The translations under genes were made by a program, and so were the position numbers. From NCBI GenBank assembly GCA_037200125.1, contig JBBCGS010000006.1:372001-436000 (forward strand): a stretch of DNA of 64,000 nucleotides, written 5' to 3'. The notes under the pieces are model-generated. The model ran no database searches, was not told where the DNA came from, and saw nothing but the letters and a program-made list of their open reading frames with translations. Source of the DNA: JADGHX01 sp037200125. GTDB lineage: Bacteria; Pseudomonadota; Gammaproteobacteria; Steroidobacterales; Steroidobacteraceae. Shown piece after piece: positions 33,375 through 42,895 of this stretch (its first letter is position 1; every line of letters starts with the position of its first letter).

Positions 33375-34978
33375 AGCGCATGGCGAGCGTGGACCATGAC
33401 GTCGTCGTGGTCGGCGGCGGCATCCATGGCGCATGCGCGGCGTGGGAGGCGGCACGACGCGGCCTGCGCGTGGCGCTCGTCGAGGCGGACGACTTCGGCA
33501 ACGCGACCACGAGCAACAGTCTTCGCACGTTCCACGGCGGCCTTCGCTACCTGCAGCAGCTCGATTTCAAACGGATGCGCGAATCGATCCGCGAACGACG
33601 CGAATGGCTGCGTATCGCGCGCGATATCGTGAAACCGGTGCGCTTCGTTCTGCCGACCTCGGGCTACGGAATGCGCGGCCCGGCGGCGCTTGGGGTCGCA
33701 CTGTTCGCGAACGATATGGTCAGCATCGATCGCAACGATGGCGTATGGGCCGACCGTCACATGCCCCGCGGCGAGCTGTGGCGGGCGCGCCGCGCGCGCC
33801 AGATTTTCGCGGGCACGGCGATCGAGGGCATCAACGGAGCGGCCGTCTGGTACGACGCCATCTGCCTGAATACGGAACGGCTGCAGATCGCGATTCTCGC
33901 CGCGACCGTCGCGGCGGGCGCGCAGATCGCGAACTACGCGCGCGCGCTCGAGATCCGGCGGGACACGCTCGGTGCCAGCGGCGTTCGCGTTCGGGATGAA
34001 GCATCCGGCCGCGAATACACCTTGCGTGGGCGAGCGATCATCAATGCCGCGGGGCCGTGGGTCGACGAGTGGCTTCCGCCGAGCCGAACGACGCCGGGTC
34101 CGAGGCACTTCGCGGCGTCGAAGGCGTTCAACCTGCTCACGCGTCCGCTGCCGTTCGTCGAGGCAATCGCGCTGCCGTGCTCGAGCACCTACTTCGCGAT
34201 TCCGTGGAACGGCCGAACGCTCATCGGCACTCGTCACCTGCGCTGCCAGCATTCCTCGACCACGGCCAATGTGACGGCGGACGAAGTGCACGCCTTCCTC
34301 GGCGACATCAACAGCGCGCTGGGAAAGCATCGGATCGCGCCGTCCGATGTGCTCGGCGTGTTCTGCGGCCTCCTGCCGGAACGCGAAGGCAACACGGGCA
34401 AGGACGTTGCGCTCCTCAAGACGGCCCGCGTAATCGATCATGGCGCAAAGGACGGCCTGCCCGGCCTCTACTCCATCGTCGGCATCAAGTGGACCACCGC
34501 GCGCGCGGTCGCCGAACGGGCCGTCGGGATGGCCTGCGCCTGGATGTCCGTATCCGCCAACCCTCGCGCCGATCGCCCGCTGAAAATCGAGGTTCGGGGC
34601 ATCGATGCGCCCGCGATTCTCGACCTCATCGCTCGCGAGGCCGGGCTCGGCGAGCGCGTAGTGCCCGATATACCGGTCGCAAAGGCGCAGATCGTTCACG
34701 CCGCGCGATCCGAGATGGCGTTGTGCCTGTGGGATGTGGTTCGCCGCCGCGTGCCGCTCTATCTGAGCGACATGCTCGATACGCGCGTGCTCGAAACGTG
34801 CGCCGAGTTGATGGCGCGCGTGCTCGGATGGAGCCGCACGGAAATAGCGCTGCAAGTCGCGCACACTCTCACGCAGCTCGACGACTTTCGCGGAGCGAAG
34901 CTGCGCACCCCGGCGGCCCGCGCCGTTCAACCAGACGATCCAACCATCGCGCACGAAATGCGGTTCGAGGCTCCGTGA
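33359..34978 (+). CDS. FAD-dependent glycerol-3-phosphate dehydrogenase-like oxidoreductase
   Basis: This 539-residue protein has the N-terminal FAD motif VVVVGGGIHGACAAWEAARRGLRVALVEADDFG and the GlpD-like sequence TSSNSLRTFHGGLRYLQ. It also has INAAGPWVDEW, WNGRTLIGTRH and a C-terminal DAO_C-type helical domain (about 430-525). True GlpD/GlpA oxidise sn-glycerol-3-phosphate to DHAP at the membrane. In this glycan operon the substrate may be a related glycerophosphate unit, but this is inference. It overlaps asnB by 16 nt and the next GT4 by 4 nt (GTGA at 34975-34978). ATG 33380 is an alternative start. Confidence 0.8.
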   Translation: MHRDLKRMASVDHDVVVVGGGIHGACAAWEAARRGLRVALVEADDFGNATTSNSLRTFHGGLRYLQQLDFKRMRESIRERREWLRIARDIVKPVRFVLPTSGYGMRGPAALGVALFANDMVSIDRNDGVWADRHMPRGELWRARRARQIFAGTAIEGINGAAVWYDAICLNTERLQIAILAATVAAGAQIANYARALEIRRDTLGASGVRVRDEASGREYTLRGRAIINAAGPWVDEWLPPSRTTPGPRHFAASKAFNLLTRPLPFVEAIALPCSSTYFAIPWNGRTLIGTRHLRCQHSSTTANVTADEVHAFLGDINSALGKHRIAPSDVLGVFCGLLPEREGNTGKDVALLKTARVIDHGAKDGLPGLYSIVGIKWTTARAVAERAVGMACAWMSVSANPRADRPLKIEVRGIDAPAILDLIAREAGLGERVVPDIPVAKAQIVHAARSEMALCLWDVVRRRVPLYLSDMLDTRVLETCAELMARVLGWSRTEIALQVAHTLTQLDDFRGAKLRTPAARAVQPDDPTIAHEMRFEAP

Positions 34979-36121
34979 AGCCCAACGATCAAGTGAAGCT
35001 GCTTTACGTCTCGGTGCACGACCCGCACGTGCCGCTGACGGGAACGGGCGCGCGCGTCGGCGCGTTCGTAAACTTCCTGGCGGCCAGGCATCACGTCGAT
35101 CTCGTCTATCTCGACGGTTCGGGCCAGCCGCCCTCCGCCGAGCTTTCCGCGCACTACGCGCACACCGTCACGGGCGTGGCGTCGAAGACGCGACTTCCGT
35201 TCAGCCAGCGAGCGTACTTCTCTTCAGCCGCGAGCTGTATCGGGCGGCGGCGGAGCGGCTGAGCCGCGAACGCTACGACTACATCGTGTGCGATTACGGA
35301 TTGAGCGCGGTATACGGGCTGCTGCTGTCGAAGCGCTTCCGCACGCCCTTCATCTACAGCTCGCACAACATCGAGTTCCGCCAGCACCTGGGCAAAGCAC
35401 GGCTGGACCCACGCCGCTTGCCGATTGCGATGTACATGTACGCGGCGGAAAGAATGGCGGTGAAGAAAGCGCGCTGCGTGATCGCCATCGCCCCGGCCGA
35501 CGCCGACGTGTATGCGAGCTGGATCCCGCGCGAGAAGATGCTCGTCATTCCGCAGGGGTTCGACGAGCGCCAGTTCAACCCGTGGTATCCGCCGCCGCGC
35601 AATGCGCGCAAGACCATTCTCTTCTGCGGCAACTTCAAGATTCAGACGAACCGCGAAGTCGTGGACACGGTGATGCGGCACATCCTGCAGCCGGTGCTCG
35701 CGAAGTATCCGGACGCGCTGTTCCGCTTCGTGGGCAGCTGGCCGCCGTCCGACATCAAACATCCGAACATCGAGTTCACGGGCTTTCTCGAAGACTACCC
35801 GGCCGCGCTGAAAGGCGCCGACGTCGTGATTTCCCCGATGCGTCAGGGCTGGGGCTTCCCCACCAAAATCGTCGAAGCGCTCGCCTGCGGCAAGCCGACG
35901 GTGACGACACCCGTGGGCGGCCGCGCGCTCGAGAAGGACTATCACATCCTGAAATTCGCGGAGATCGACGCGTTCGCCGCCGAGATCTGCCGCAACCCTC
36001 GTCGACGACCGGCCCGTGACGGACGTGGATCACGCCAAGGTGAAGGCCCGCTACTCCTGGAGGCGAACGTGCGAAGGCTGTCGAACTGGATCGAGAACGA
36101 CGCGAGCAAGCACGATGCTGA
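34975..36121 (+). pseudogene. GT4-type glycosyltransferase, frame-disrupted
   Basis: The start is GTG 34975, overlapping the previous stop. The N-terminal half (VKLLYVSVHDPHVPLTGTGARVGAF) breaks at about 35220-35224, where one missing base would join AYF to FSRELYR. The second frame gives YSSHNIEFRQHLGKARL, MLVIPQGFDERQFNPWY, ILFCGNFKIQTNREV and GWGFPTKIVEALACGKPTV, classic GT-B donor-site features. A C-run gain at about 35996 and a G-run loss at about 36060 follow, and the last frame ends near 36121. With indels undone the product is about 380 residues and intact-looking. It is predicted to add a sugar to the cluster's glycan. Confidence 0.7.
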
Positions 36122-37951
36122 CCGGTGGAACGGGACGCTTTGCCCGACGGGGCCGCGACCATGGCTTCGGTCGGAGCGTCGACCGACTTTGCGAGCGCGG
36201 CGGTCGTGCGTCGGCCTTGGCGGATCGCGACGCTCGATGCCAACGACCTCTCGGCGATCGACTCTTCCACCGGCTCATGGCTCGAGATCTGCGGCAATCC
36301 GCTCATCGAAGGCGCGGGCCATCGCGCGGAGTGGTTGCTCCGTGTGCTTCGGGAGCGCGGCTTTCCCGCGCTTGCCCAGGTGGAAGGCGCGTTCGCCCTC
36401 GTCTGGTGGGATGCGCCTCGCGGACGGCTGGTATTGCTGCGGGACCGCTTTGGCGCGGAGCCCTTCTACTACACGAATCGCGATACGGACCTCGTGTTCG
36501 GCAGCCGCGTGCGCGACTTCGGCATGCTCGATGGACGCGCGTTCGAGTTCTCGCCGCAGGGGCTCGTCGAGTTCCTCACGTACTGCTTCATCCCGGGCCG
36601 ATGCGACGCTGGATCGCGATGTATGGCGCGTGCCCGCCGGCAGCTACGTTCAGTTCGATCCGATCACGCGCAAGACGAGCGTGGAGCCCTGGTATCGACT
36701 GTCTTACGCGCAACCCCTCATCCACGATGAGGCGACGATCACGCGTCGCTATCGCGAGCTGCTCGAAGCCGCGGTGGTGCGCAGGGCTCAGTGGCTCGCC
36801 GGCCGGCGCATTCCTCTCCGGCGGCATGGACTCCAGCTCCGTCGTCACGTTCATGCGACGTCACCTGCCCGGCGAGATCGACACGTTCGGCTTCCGATGC
36901 GCCGGCGCTTCGTTCGATGAGTCCCACTACGCGCGCAGCCTCGCGAAAGAGCTCGGCACGCAGCACAGCGAAGTGGAGTTCGGCGAAGCGCAGTCCCTCG
37001 ACGTGCTCGACGCCGTGCGCACGATGGAGGTGCCCTTCTGCGATATCGGCATTGAGGTCGGCACGTGGATCCTCGCGCGCAGCGCCGCGGCCGCGTGGGT
37101 TACCTGCTCACGGGCGATGGCGGCGATGAGCTGTGGGCGAGCCACCCCATCTACGCCGCGCAGAAGCTGGTGAATTTCTACGATCGCGTGCCGATGCCGA
37201 AGGCCCTGAAGCGCGGCGTCGAGCGCCTGACCGCGCTCGTCAGGGACTCCGATAAAAAGCGCAATCTCGCCGTTGTGGTGAAGCGCCTGCTGCCGCGCGT
37301 GGATCTTCCGGTGCCGCTCGGTCCGTACCGTTGGCGCGTCTACTACACGCAAGCGGAGCTCGCGCACCTTCTGCAGCCAACGCTGGCGACGCGCCTGGGC
37401 GACATCGATCCCTATGCCTGTGTGCTCGATGCCTTCCACGATACGACGGCCCCGAGGACGGCCTCTCCGAACATCTGTACAACGACTACCGCACGGCTTC
37501 GAGCTTCTACTTCTCGCGCCTGATGCTCGCACGTACCTTCGGTGTGGAGGTGCGCACGCCGTTCTACGATCGCGAGCTCGTGGAGTTCGGTGCGCGCATC
37601 CCCGCTGGCCTCAAGCTCGAGGGCATCGAGCGCACGAAACGCCTGTTCCGCCAGGCCATGCGGGGCGTGCTGCCGGACGTCGTGAATGCCCGCAAGGACA
37701 AGCTCGGGCATTCCGTGCCACTCAAGAACTGGCTGCGGCTCGACGGCATGCTCGGGCGACGCGTGCGCGAGGCGCTACGCGCCGGGGATGCGCCGATCGC
37801 GGAGATCCTGCGCCCCGCTACCTCGAACGGCTCATCGATGAGCACGTCACCCGCCGGCACAACCACTCGCACCGGCTGTGGGCCGCCTTCGTGCTCGATG
37901 CGTGGCTGCGCGAGCGCGCCAGCACACGGGTGGCGGGACGTGGCCGCGTGA
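36115..37951 (+). pseudogene. AsnB-like synthetase without the N-terminal Cys, frame-disrupted
   Basis: Joined frames give a complete asparagine-synthetase-like protein of about 610 residues. The glutaminase-like domain has VEGAFALVWWDAPRGRLVLLRDRFG, and the synthetase domain has the PP-loop LSGGMDSSSVV, then LLTGDGGDELW, GVEVRTPFYDRELVEF and RKDKLGHSVPLKNWL. There is no MCGI start, so glutamine hydrolysis is not expected. Net single-base changes are needed near 36120, 36598 (extra C), 36803 (extra C), 37090 (lost G), 37441 (lost T) and 37814 (lost C), mostly in short homopolymers. It could use ammonia or another amine donor, as do lasso-cyclase or amide-forming relatives. The stop near 37949-37951 overlaps the next GTG. 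Confidence 0.65.
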
Positions 37952-39149
37952 TCGCGGTCGACCCAAAACCTCGCGTCGCGTACGTTCGCGGCTCAATTCC
38001 TGAATCCGTTCGAAGCGCAGTATCTGGAGCCCCTGCAGGATCGTTTCGACATCACCGCGGTGTATCCGCGCTCGCATCGCTTCGACGTCCGGGACCTTCG
38101 GATTGCCGCGCGTGGAGCTGCCGTGCCTCGACTACATCAACGGGCTCGTGCCACGGCGGCTCGGCGGCTTCGCGATCCCCAATCCGCAGAAGCGGCTGGG
38201 GCTCGACGAGTATCTCTTCGGCCTCGACCGGCTGCTGCCGGGGCTCGACATCGTGCACGCCGGCGAGCAGACGTTCTACTGCTCGTATCAGATCGCCCAG
38301 CGCAAGAAGCGTTACGGCTACAAGCTCATCTGCCTGCAGGCCGAGGTCAATCCGTTCTGGGCGGAAGGCAACGGACGTGCCCTCGAGCGCGCGGCGTTCG
38401 TGCGCGCCAACGCGGATCTCTTCATCGCGCGTTCACAACGGGCGCGCAGCGCCCCTGCTCTGCGAAGGCGTCGAGGACGCGCGCATCCGCGTTATCGGCC
38501 ACGGTATCGACACGCAAAAGTTCACGCCGGGAACGCGCTCACCGCAACTGAGCCAGCAATTCGGGATCTCGCCCGGACGATTTCGTGATCCTGCTCGTCG
38601 GCGCATGGTCTGGGAAAAGGGCCTCTTCAGCCTCGCGGATGCGGCCGCGCTCCTGCTACGCGATGAGTCGTTCCGCAGGCTCAAGCCGGTGTTCGTCCAC
38701 GCCGGAGATGGGCCGGAGCGTGCCGCCCTCGAACGCCGCTTGCAGCGGCTCGGCATCGAGTCCAGCTTTCGGCTGATCGGGCCGCCAGCCCTATTCGCAA
38801 TTGCCCGAAGTGCATCGGCTCGCGGACATCTTCGTGCTGCCCAGCATCTCGACGCGGAGCGTGCAGGAACAGTTCGGAATTGCTCTCATCGAGGCCATGG
38901 CCACCGCCAAACCCGTTCTCACCACTCACTGCGGCGCTATCGACGAAGTGGTCGGCGATGCCGGTATCGTAGTGCAGGCGAATGACTACTTCCGCCTCGC
39001 CGAGGGGTTGAGGACGCTGGCGCTGGATCCGGGTTTGCGTGCCCGCCTCGGCCAACGCGGGCTGGAGCGCGTGCAGCGGCTCTTCACCTCGCGAGGTGAT
39101 CGGCGAGCAGGTGGCGAACGCGTACGCCCACGTGCTGAGGCTGCATTGA
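37948..39149 (+). pseudogene. GT4-type glycosyltransferase, frame-disrupted
   Basis: GTG 37948 starts MIAVDPKPRVAYVRGS. The rest is spread over three frames: FLNPFEAQYLEPLQDRF, LPRVELPCLDYINGLVPRR, GLDIVHAGEQTFYCSYQ, LLCEGVEDARIRVIGHGID, VWEKGLFSLADAAALLL, RLADIFVLPSISTRSVQEQFG, ALIEAMATAKPVLTT and finally ANAYAHVLRLH ending at TGA 39147-39149. These are GT-B features, with the E-x7-E region at EQFGIALIE. Frame changes fall near 37995, 38094, 38440, 38575, 38605, 38783 and 39091. No in-frame stop or loss of motif other than the indels is seen. The stop overlaps TTG 39146 of the deacetylase. Confidence 0.65.
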
Positions 39150-40263
39150 CCGTGCGCGAGCGGCTGCCTCACCACTTTCTTTTCCCGCACCGGTTCTTCG
39201 CGAGCAACGTGCGCGGTTTGCCGCCGGCGCCGGCCTACATGCTTCATCAAGTCGACGTGCAGCAGTTCGAGGCATTGTGCGCCAGCCTCGCCGCGCGGCG
39301 TATTCGAAGCATCACGTTCCCGAACTGCTCGCGGGCTACGGCGATGCGAACTCGATTCTGCTTACGTTCGATGACGGCTGGTCATCCGTGTGGTCGGCCG
39401 CCGCGCCGATCGCCAGTCGCTACAGTGTGAAGTTCACGCTCTTCCTCGCGCCGGAATGCGTGGAGGAATCGCTCGAGATTCGTACCACGATCGACACCGG
39501 CGCGTCGCCGGCCGAAGTCGCTCCGCGCGACCTCGGCCACCGCGCGCGACTCACCTGGGGTGAAGTGCTCGCGTTGCAGATGACGGGGTTCGTGGATATC
39601 CAGTCGCACTCGAGTCATCACGGGGTCGTGTTCAGGTCGCCCCGGCCGAAGGGCTTCGCCACACCTTCCGGGCCGTTTCCGCTCAATGGCCTCGCGCCGC
39701 TGGTGCAGCGAGAAGTCGTTGGCGATTCGGTGCAATTCCAGCCCGCGTTGGGAACGCCGCTCTATGAGTGGGGCCCGGCGTTGACCGTCGGCAAGCGCTT
39801 CCTCGAGTCACCGGAGATTCGTGCGAAGTGCACGCTGCTCGCGCGCGAGCACAACTTCTTCAAGCGGGAAAACTGGCGGAGTCTGCTGAACGCCGTCGCG
39901 CACGACGTTCCGGAGCAGTGGGAAAGCGCCGACGTTCGCCGCGAACGACTGCGCGCCGACCTGCAAGGTTCGCGTCAGATGATCGAGAACCGCATCCCCG
40001 GCACGCGCGTGACGGTTCTGGCGCCGCCTTGGGCGCAGATCGACCCGATGCTTGCCGAGGTCGCGCGCGAAGTGGGATACGAGCTTGTCGTGCTTGGCTA
40101 TCCGTTTCACGTTGGGCATCTTGGAAGTAGCGTGCCGCTCTATCCGAGGTTGTTCGGTGATGCGTCCTGGATTCCGGCGCTCGGCACGCTGCGCGGCGCG
40201 CCGCGCTGGTGGCAAGCGCGCGCGCGAGCTCTCGAACGCCGCCGCACGGGAGCGATTCCCTAG
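39146..40263 (+). pseudogene. Polysaccharide deacetylase, one frameshift
   Basis: The gene starts at TTG 39146 (TTGA overlap) or GTG 39152: VRERLPHHFLFPHRFF. One base is missing near 39299, after SLAAR; the restored frame continues YSKHHVPELLAGYGDANSILLTFDDGW. TFDDG is the NodB/CE4 motif with the catalytic and metal Asp pair, and IQSHSSHHG supplies the second metal-binding motif (H-x3-H). The restored length is about 371 residues. It would remove N-acetyl groups from a glycan, usually during exopolysaccharide modification. It is the last gene of the operon and ends 7 bp before a large palindrome. Confidence 0.7.
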
Positions 40264-40269
40264 CTGCCC

Positions 40270-40561
40270 GTGAAAGTCTGAAGAACTTCTCTGAAATCGC
40301 TTGTCGCTGAGCGCGGCGCCGGGGTGTGCAAGCGAAGGGGTCTCGGAAATTCTGACAGGGGGATACCGAACAGCGACGCCGTGCTGTCGGCCCGAAGTCA
40401 GTACGCACGCTGGGCCGCGTCGAAAAGGAGCGGTTATCGCCACGATTGGGCGGGGGTGAGTTCGGTATCCCCCTGTCAGAATTTCCGAGACCCCTTCGCT
40501 TGCACACCCCGGCTTCCTGATGCCGTCAGGGCGATTTCAGAGAAGTTCTTCAGACTTTCAC
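40270..40561. repeat. 292-bp nested perfect palindrome (MITE/REP-like element)
   Basis: Outer arms 40270-40300 and 40531-40561 are perfect 31-bp inverted repeats. Inner arms 40319-40371 and 40460-40512 are perfect 53-bp inverted repeats. The two 18-nt spacers between outer and inner arms are equal in length but not complementary, and the 88-nt centre is unique. Inner arm ends contain GGAAATTCTGACAGGGGGATACC, which recalls RAYT-associated REP ends. It lies between convergent genes and the flippase stop codon is in its right arm. No protein is supported in it. Confidence 0.85.
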
Positions 40562-41877
40562 TGCCGCCCTAGCCATCCGCGAAGAAACTGACGCTCGCGT
40601 GGGGATATCCACGTGAACCTGAGTGGCAGCGGGCAGTAGCGCCTCACTACTACCGCAAGCAACAGAACCAGCACGGCGTAGGCCGCGACGTTCGAGTAGG
40701 CCATGCCGACGGCGCCCCAGCGTGCGCCGGCCGTGAAGTAACACACCAGGCCGAAAACCAGTGCGGGTAGTGAAGCGAGGAGAAACGACCGACGTACGCT
40801 CGCCGTTGCGTTCACGATTCCGGTGAGTGGGCTGCCCAGCGCGAACACGGAGACCGCGATGGCGAGCACGCGCGTGAAGAAGGTGACCTGCTCGACATCG
40901 ATGCCATCTCCGAACAGTAGAACGATGACGGGCCTCGCGAAGATGAGTATCACGGCCAACTGCCCCAGCATCAGGACGAAGTTCGCCTTGAGGTATGTGC
41001 CAACTACTTCCGCGCGTTTCTCGGTCTCACGGAATTGCGAAAGCGCGAGCTGCAGGCTGGCCGAAAGCTGTCGGGGCACGAGCATCAGCAGGCTCGTGAG
41101 CCTCAGCGCGATCGAGTAGCTCGCGATATCGCCGCGCTGATTCACGAGGGCGAGGATCGCCATGTCGATGGTGAACAGCGTATCGATGACCATGCGATTG
41201 AGGTGGTCCCAGATGCCGTAATCCGCCAACGCATGACGCAGGAGCGCGAAGATGTTCCCTTCCGACCGAAGCCGAAACTGAAACTTGAAGTACGCGAGGG
41301 CGATCCACACCAGCGATCCGACAGCCGCGCAGGCGATGAGCAGCCACGAGTAACCCGCCAGCGTTGGAAACCACAGCAGCAGAAGCAGCGCTAGAAGACG
41401 CGCCAATGTGAGCGCTAGGCCCACACCGGTGACTAGTCCCTGTCGCAGGTCAGCGTAGAAGAGCGTCTTGACCCAGTCCTGCAGCACCGTGCCCATGAAG
41501 TCGGCGGTGAGCGCCCAGAACAACAGCGCGAGCCCCGGAATGTGCAGATGATCGAGCACGAGCCATTGCACGAGCGCCGTCACGATGACGATAGCGCCCA
41601 TCTGCAAGGCCCAGAATGCGAAGTACGCGGTGACGTGCCGATCGCGCAGCTCGCGCGAGGCCGCCATCTTCGCGTAGTCGCGCAACAGAATGCGGATGAG
41701 CCCGACGTCGAGATAGGCGACGACCACCATGTAGCTCGTCGCGATACCCAGCGCCGCGATATCCGTCGGAGCGAGAATGCGCACGAGCACGACGAACGCG
41801 AGCGTGGTGCCCACCTTGGTGATGAGCTGGTCGGCAATCGCCGCGGTCGTATTGCTGAAGATCTTGCGACTCAGCAT
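40558..41877 (-). CDS. Wzx-like polysaccharide flippase (MOP superfamily)
   Basis: This 439-residue protein has about 12-14 hydrophobic segments. It begins SRKIFSNTTAAIADQLITKVGTTLAFVVLVRILAPTDIAALGIATSY, the typical start of polysaccharide-export flippases. It probably moves an undecaprenyl-pyrophosphate-linked repeat unit to the periplasm. The stop codon lies inside the right arm of the palindrome, so its transcript could end in the long hairpin. It is the last gene of a four-gene minus-strand operon; the epimerase gene is 25 nt upstream. Confidence 0.85.
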   Translation of the reverse strand: MLSRKIFSNTTAAIADQLITKVGTTLAFVVLVRILAPTDIAALGIATSYMVVVAYLDVGLIRILLRDYAKMAASRELRDRHVTAYFAFWALQMGAIVIVTALVQWLVLDHLHIPGLALLFWALTADFMGTVLQDWVKTLFYADLRQGLVTGVGLALTLARLLALLLLLWFPTLAGYSWLLIACAAVGSLVWIALAYFKFQFRLRSEGNIFALLRHALADYGIWDHLNRMVIDTLFTIDMAILALVNQRGDIASYSIALRLTSLLMLVPRQLSASLQLALSQFRETEKRAEVVGTYLKANFVLMLGQLAVILIFARPVIVLLFGDGIDVEQVTFFTRVLAIAVSVFALGSPLTGIVNATASVRRSFLLASLPALVFGLVCYFTAGARWGAVGMAYSNVAAYAVLVLLLAVVVRRYCPLPLRFTWISPRERQFLRGWLGRQ

Positions 41878-41902
41878 GGCGTGCCCGCATTCGGACGAGG
41901 GC

Positions 41903-42883
41903 TCACAGCAGTTGCTGTTCGGAGTACCAGCGCGCCGTTCGGCTCGTGCCTTCGTCGAGGCTCACGCGCGGCGAGTAGCCGAGTAGCTGGCGCGCCTTCG
42001 AAATATCGGCCGCGCGATCCTTGCTGAAAAACTCCACGCGCCGCGGATAGAGGGGCGGTTCGATACCCAGCGGCTTGAACACGGCCTCGCACACATGGGC
42101 CGCGGCCATTACCGGCCACATCGGGACTCGCATGCGGGGGCCGTCGCTCTCCACCGCGCGGGCGACCGAGGCGATCAGGTCATTGAGTGTCACGTGGTGA
42201 TCGCCGCCGAGGATGAACACCTCGCCGACGGCTTCGGGCCGCGTGCCGCACAGCTCGATGCCCTGACACAGGTCGTCGATGTACGTCATGTGATAGAGCG
42301 TGCTGCCGTCCCCGATCATCACGAAACGCCGATGCTTCAGGCCGCGGAACAGCTTGAGGAAGCGCGTATCGCGCGGCCCGTAAATGCCCAGCGGCCGGAA
42401 CACCGAACCCCGCATGTCGTACTTCGCGAATAGCTCGCGCACGAGCAGTTCGCCTTCGACCTTGGTCTTGCAGTAGTAATCAGGCGGATCGAAGCGCGTA
42501 TCTTCCGTCGCGGGCGTGCGACCGGTGTCGCCGTGAACGCCGATGGTACTGCAGTGGACGACCCGAGGCACACCCGCCGCGCGAGCCGCCTCCACAAAGT
42601 TGCGAGCGCCGGTTACGTTGACCTCGTAGTACTGCGCGTCCGAGAGCTTGGCCTCACGAAATGCCGCGGCGATATTGAAAGCGACATCGACGCCTTCCAT
42701 GCCCGCGCGCAGGGATTCGACATCCCGCAGATCCCCGGTCACGAGCTGCGCGCCGATCGACTTCAGATAAGTCTGGCTCGACGTCGGGCGCACGAGCGCC
42801 ACGACCTCGTACCCGCGGTCGCGCAGGTGCGCGCACAGCGCCCCGCCCGTAAATCCGGAACCCCCTGTCACGAACGCCTTCAT
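41903..42883 (-). CDS. NAD-dependent epimerase/dehydratase (extended SDR)
   Basis: This 326-residue protein has the Rossmann motif TGGSGFTGGAL at residues 7-17, GDLRD and a catalytic YxxxK in YYCKTK (about residue 144), with Ser/Thr in STIGVHGD. The C-terminal substrate domain has the PPLYPRRVEFFSKDRAADISKARQLLGYSPRVSLDEG pattern of sugar-nucleotide or 3-beta-HSD-like SDRs. It probably makes or modifies a nucleotide sugar for the neighbouring glycosyltransferases. It is 12 nt downstream of the GT4 gene. The exact reaction is not determined. Confidence 0.85.
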   Translation of the reverse strand: MKAFVTGGSGFTGGALCAHLRDRGYEVVALVRPTSSQTYLKSIGAQLVTGDLRDVESLRAGMEGVDVAFNIAAAFREAKLSDAQYYEVNVTGARNFVEAARAAGVPRVVHCSTIGVHGDTGRTPATEDTRFDPPDYYCKTKVEGELLVRELFAKYDMRGSVFRPLGIYGPRDTRFLKLFRGLKHRRFVMIGDGSTLYHMTYIDDLCQGIELCGTRPEAVGEVFILGGDHHVTLNDLIASVARAVESDGPRMRVPMWPVMAAAHVCEAVFKPLGIEPPLYPRRVEFFSKDRAADISKARQLLGYSPRVSLDEGTSRTARWYSEQQLL

Positions 42884-42895
42884 GCTGGATGCCTT

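Noticed and set aside
34975..40263. Interpretation of the broken genes as a decaying pseudogene cluster or programmed frameshifting
   Set aside because: There are no internal stops beyond the indels, all catalytic motifs are kept, gains and losses alternate in short homopolymers, and no slippery-site/pseudoknot pattern recurs. Sequence error is simpler, though unproven.
40324..40572. Reading frames of about 80-215 residues within the nested palindrome
   Set aside because: They translate the inverted-repeat arms, as shown by identical peptide segments on both strands, and have no recognisable protein features.
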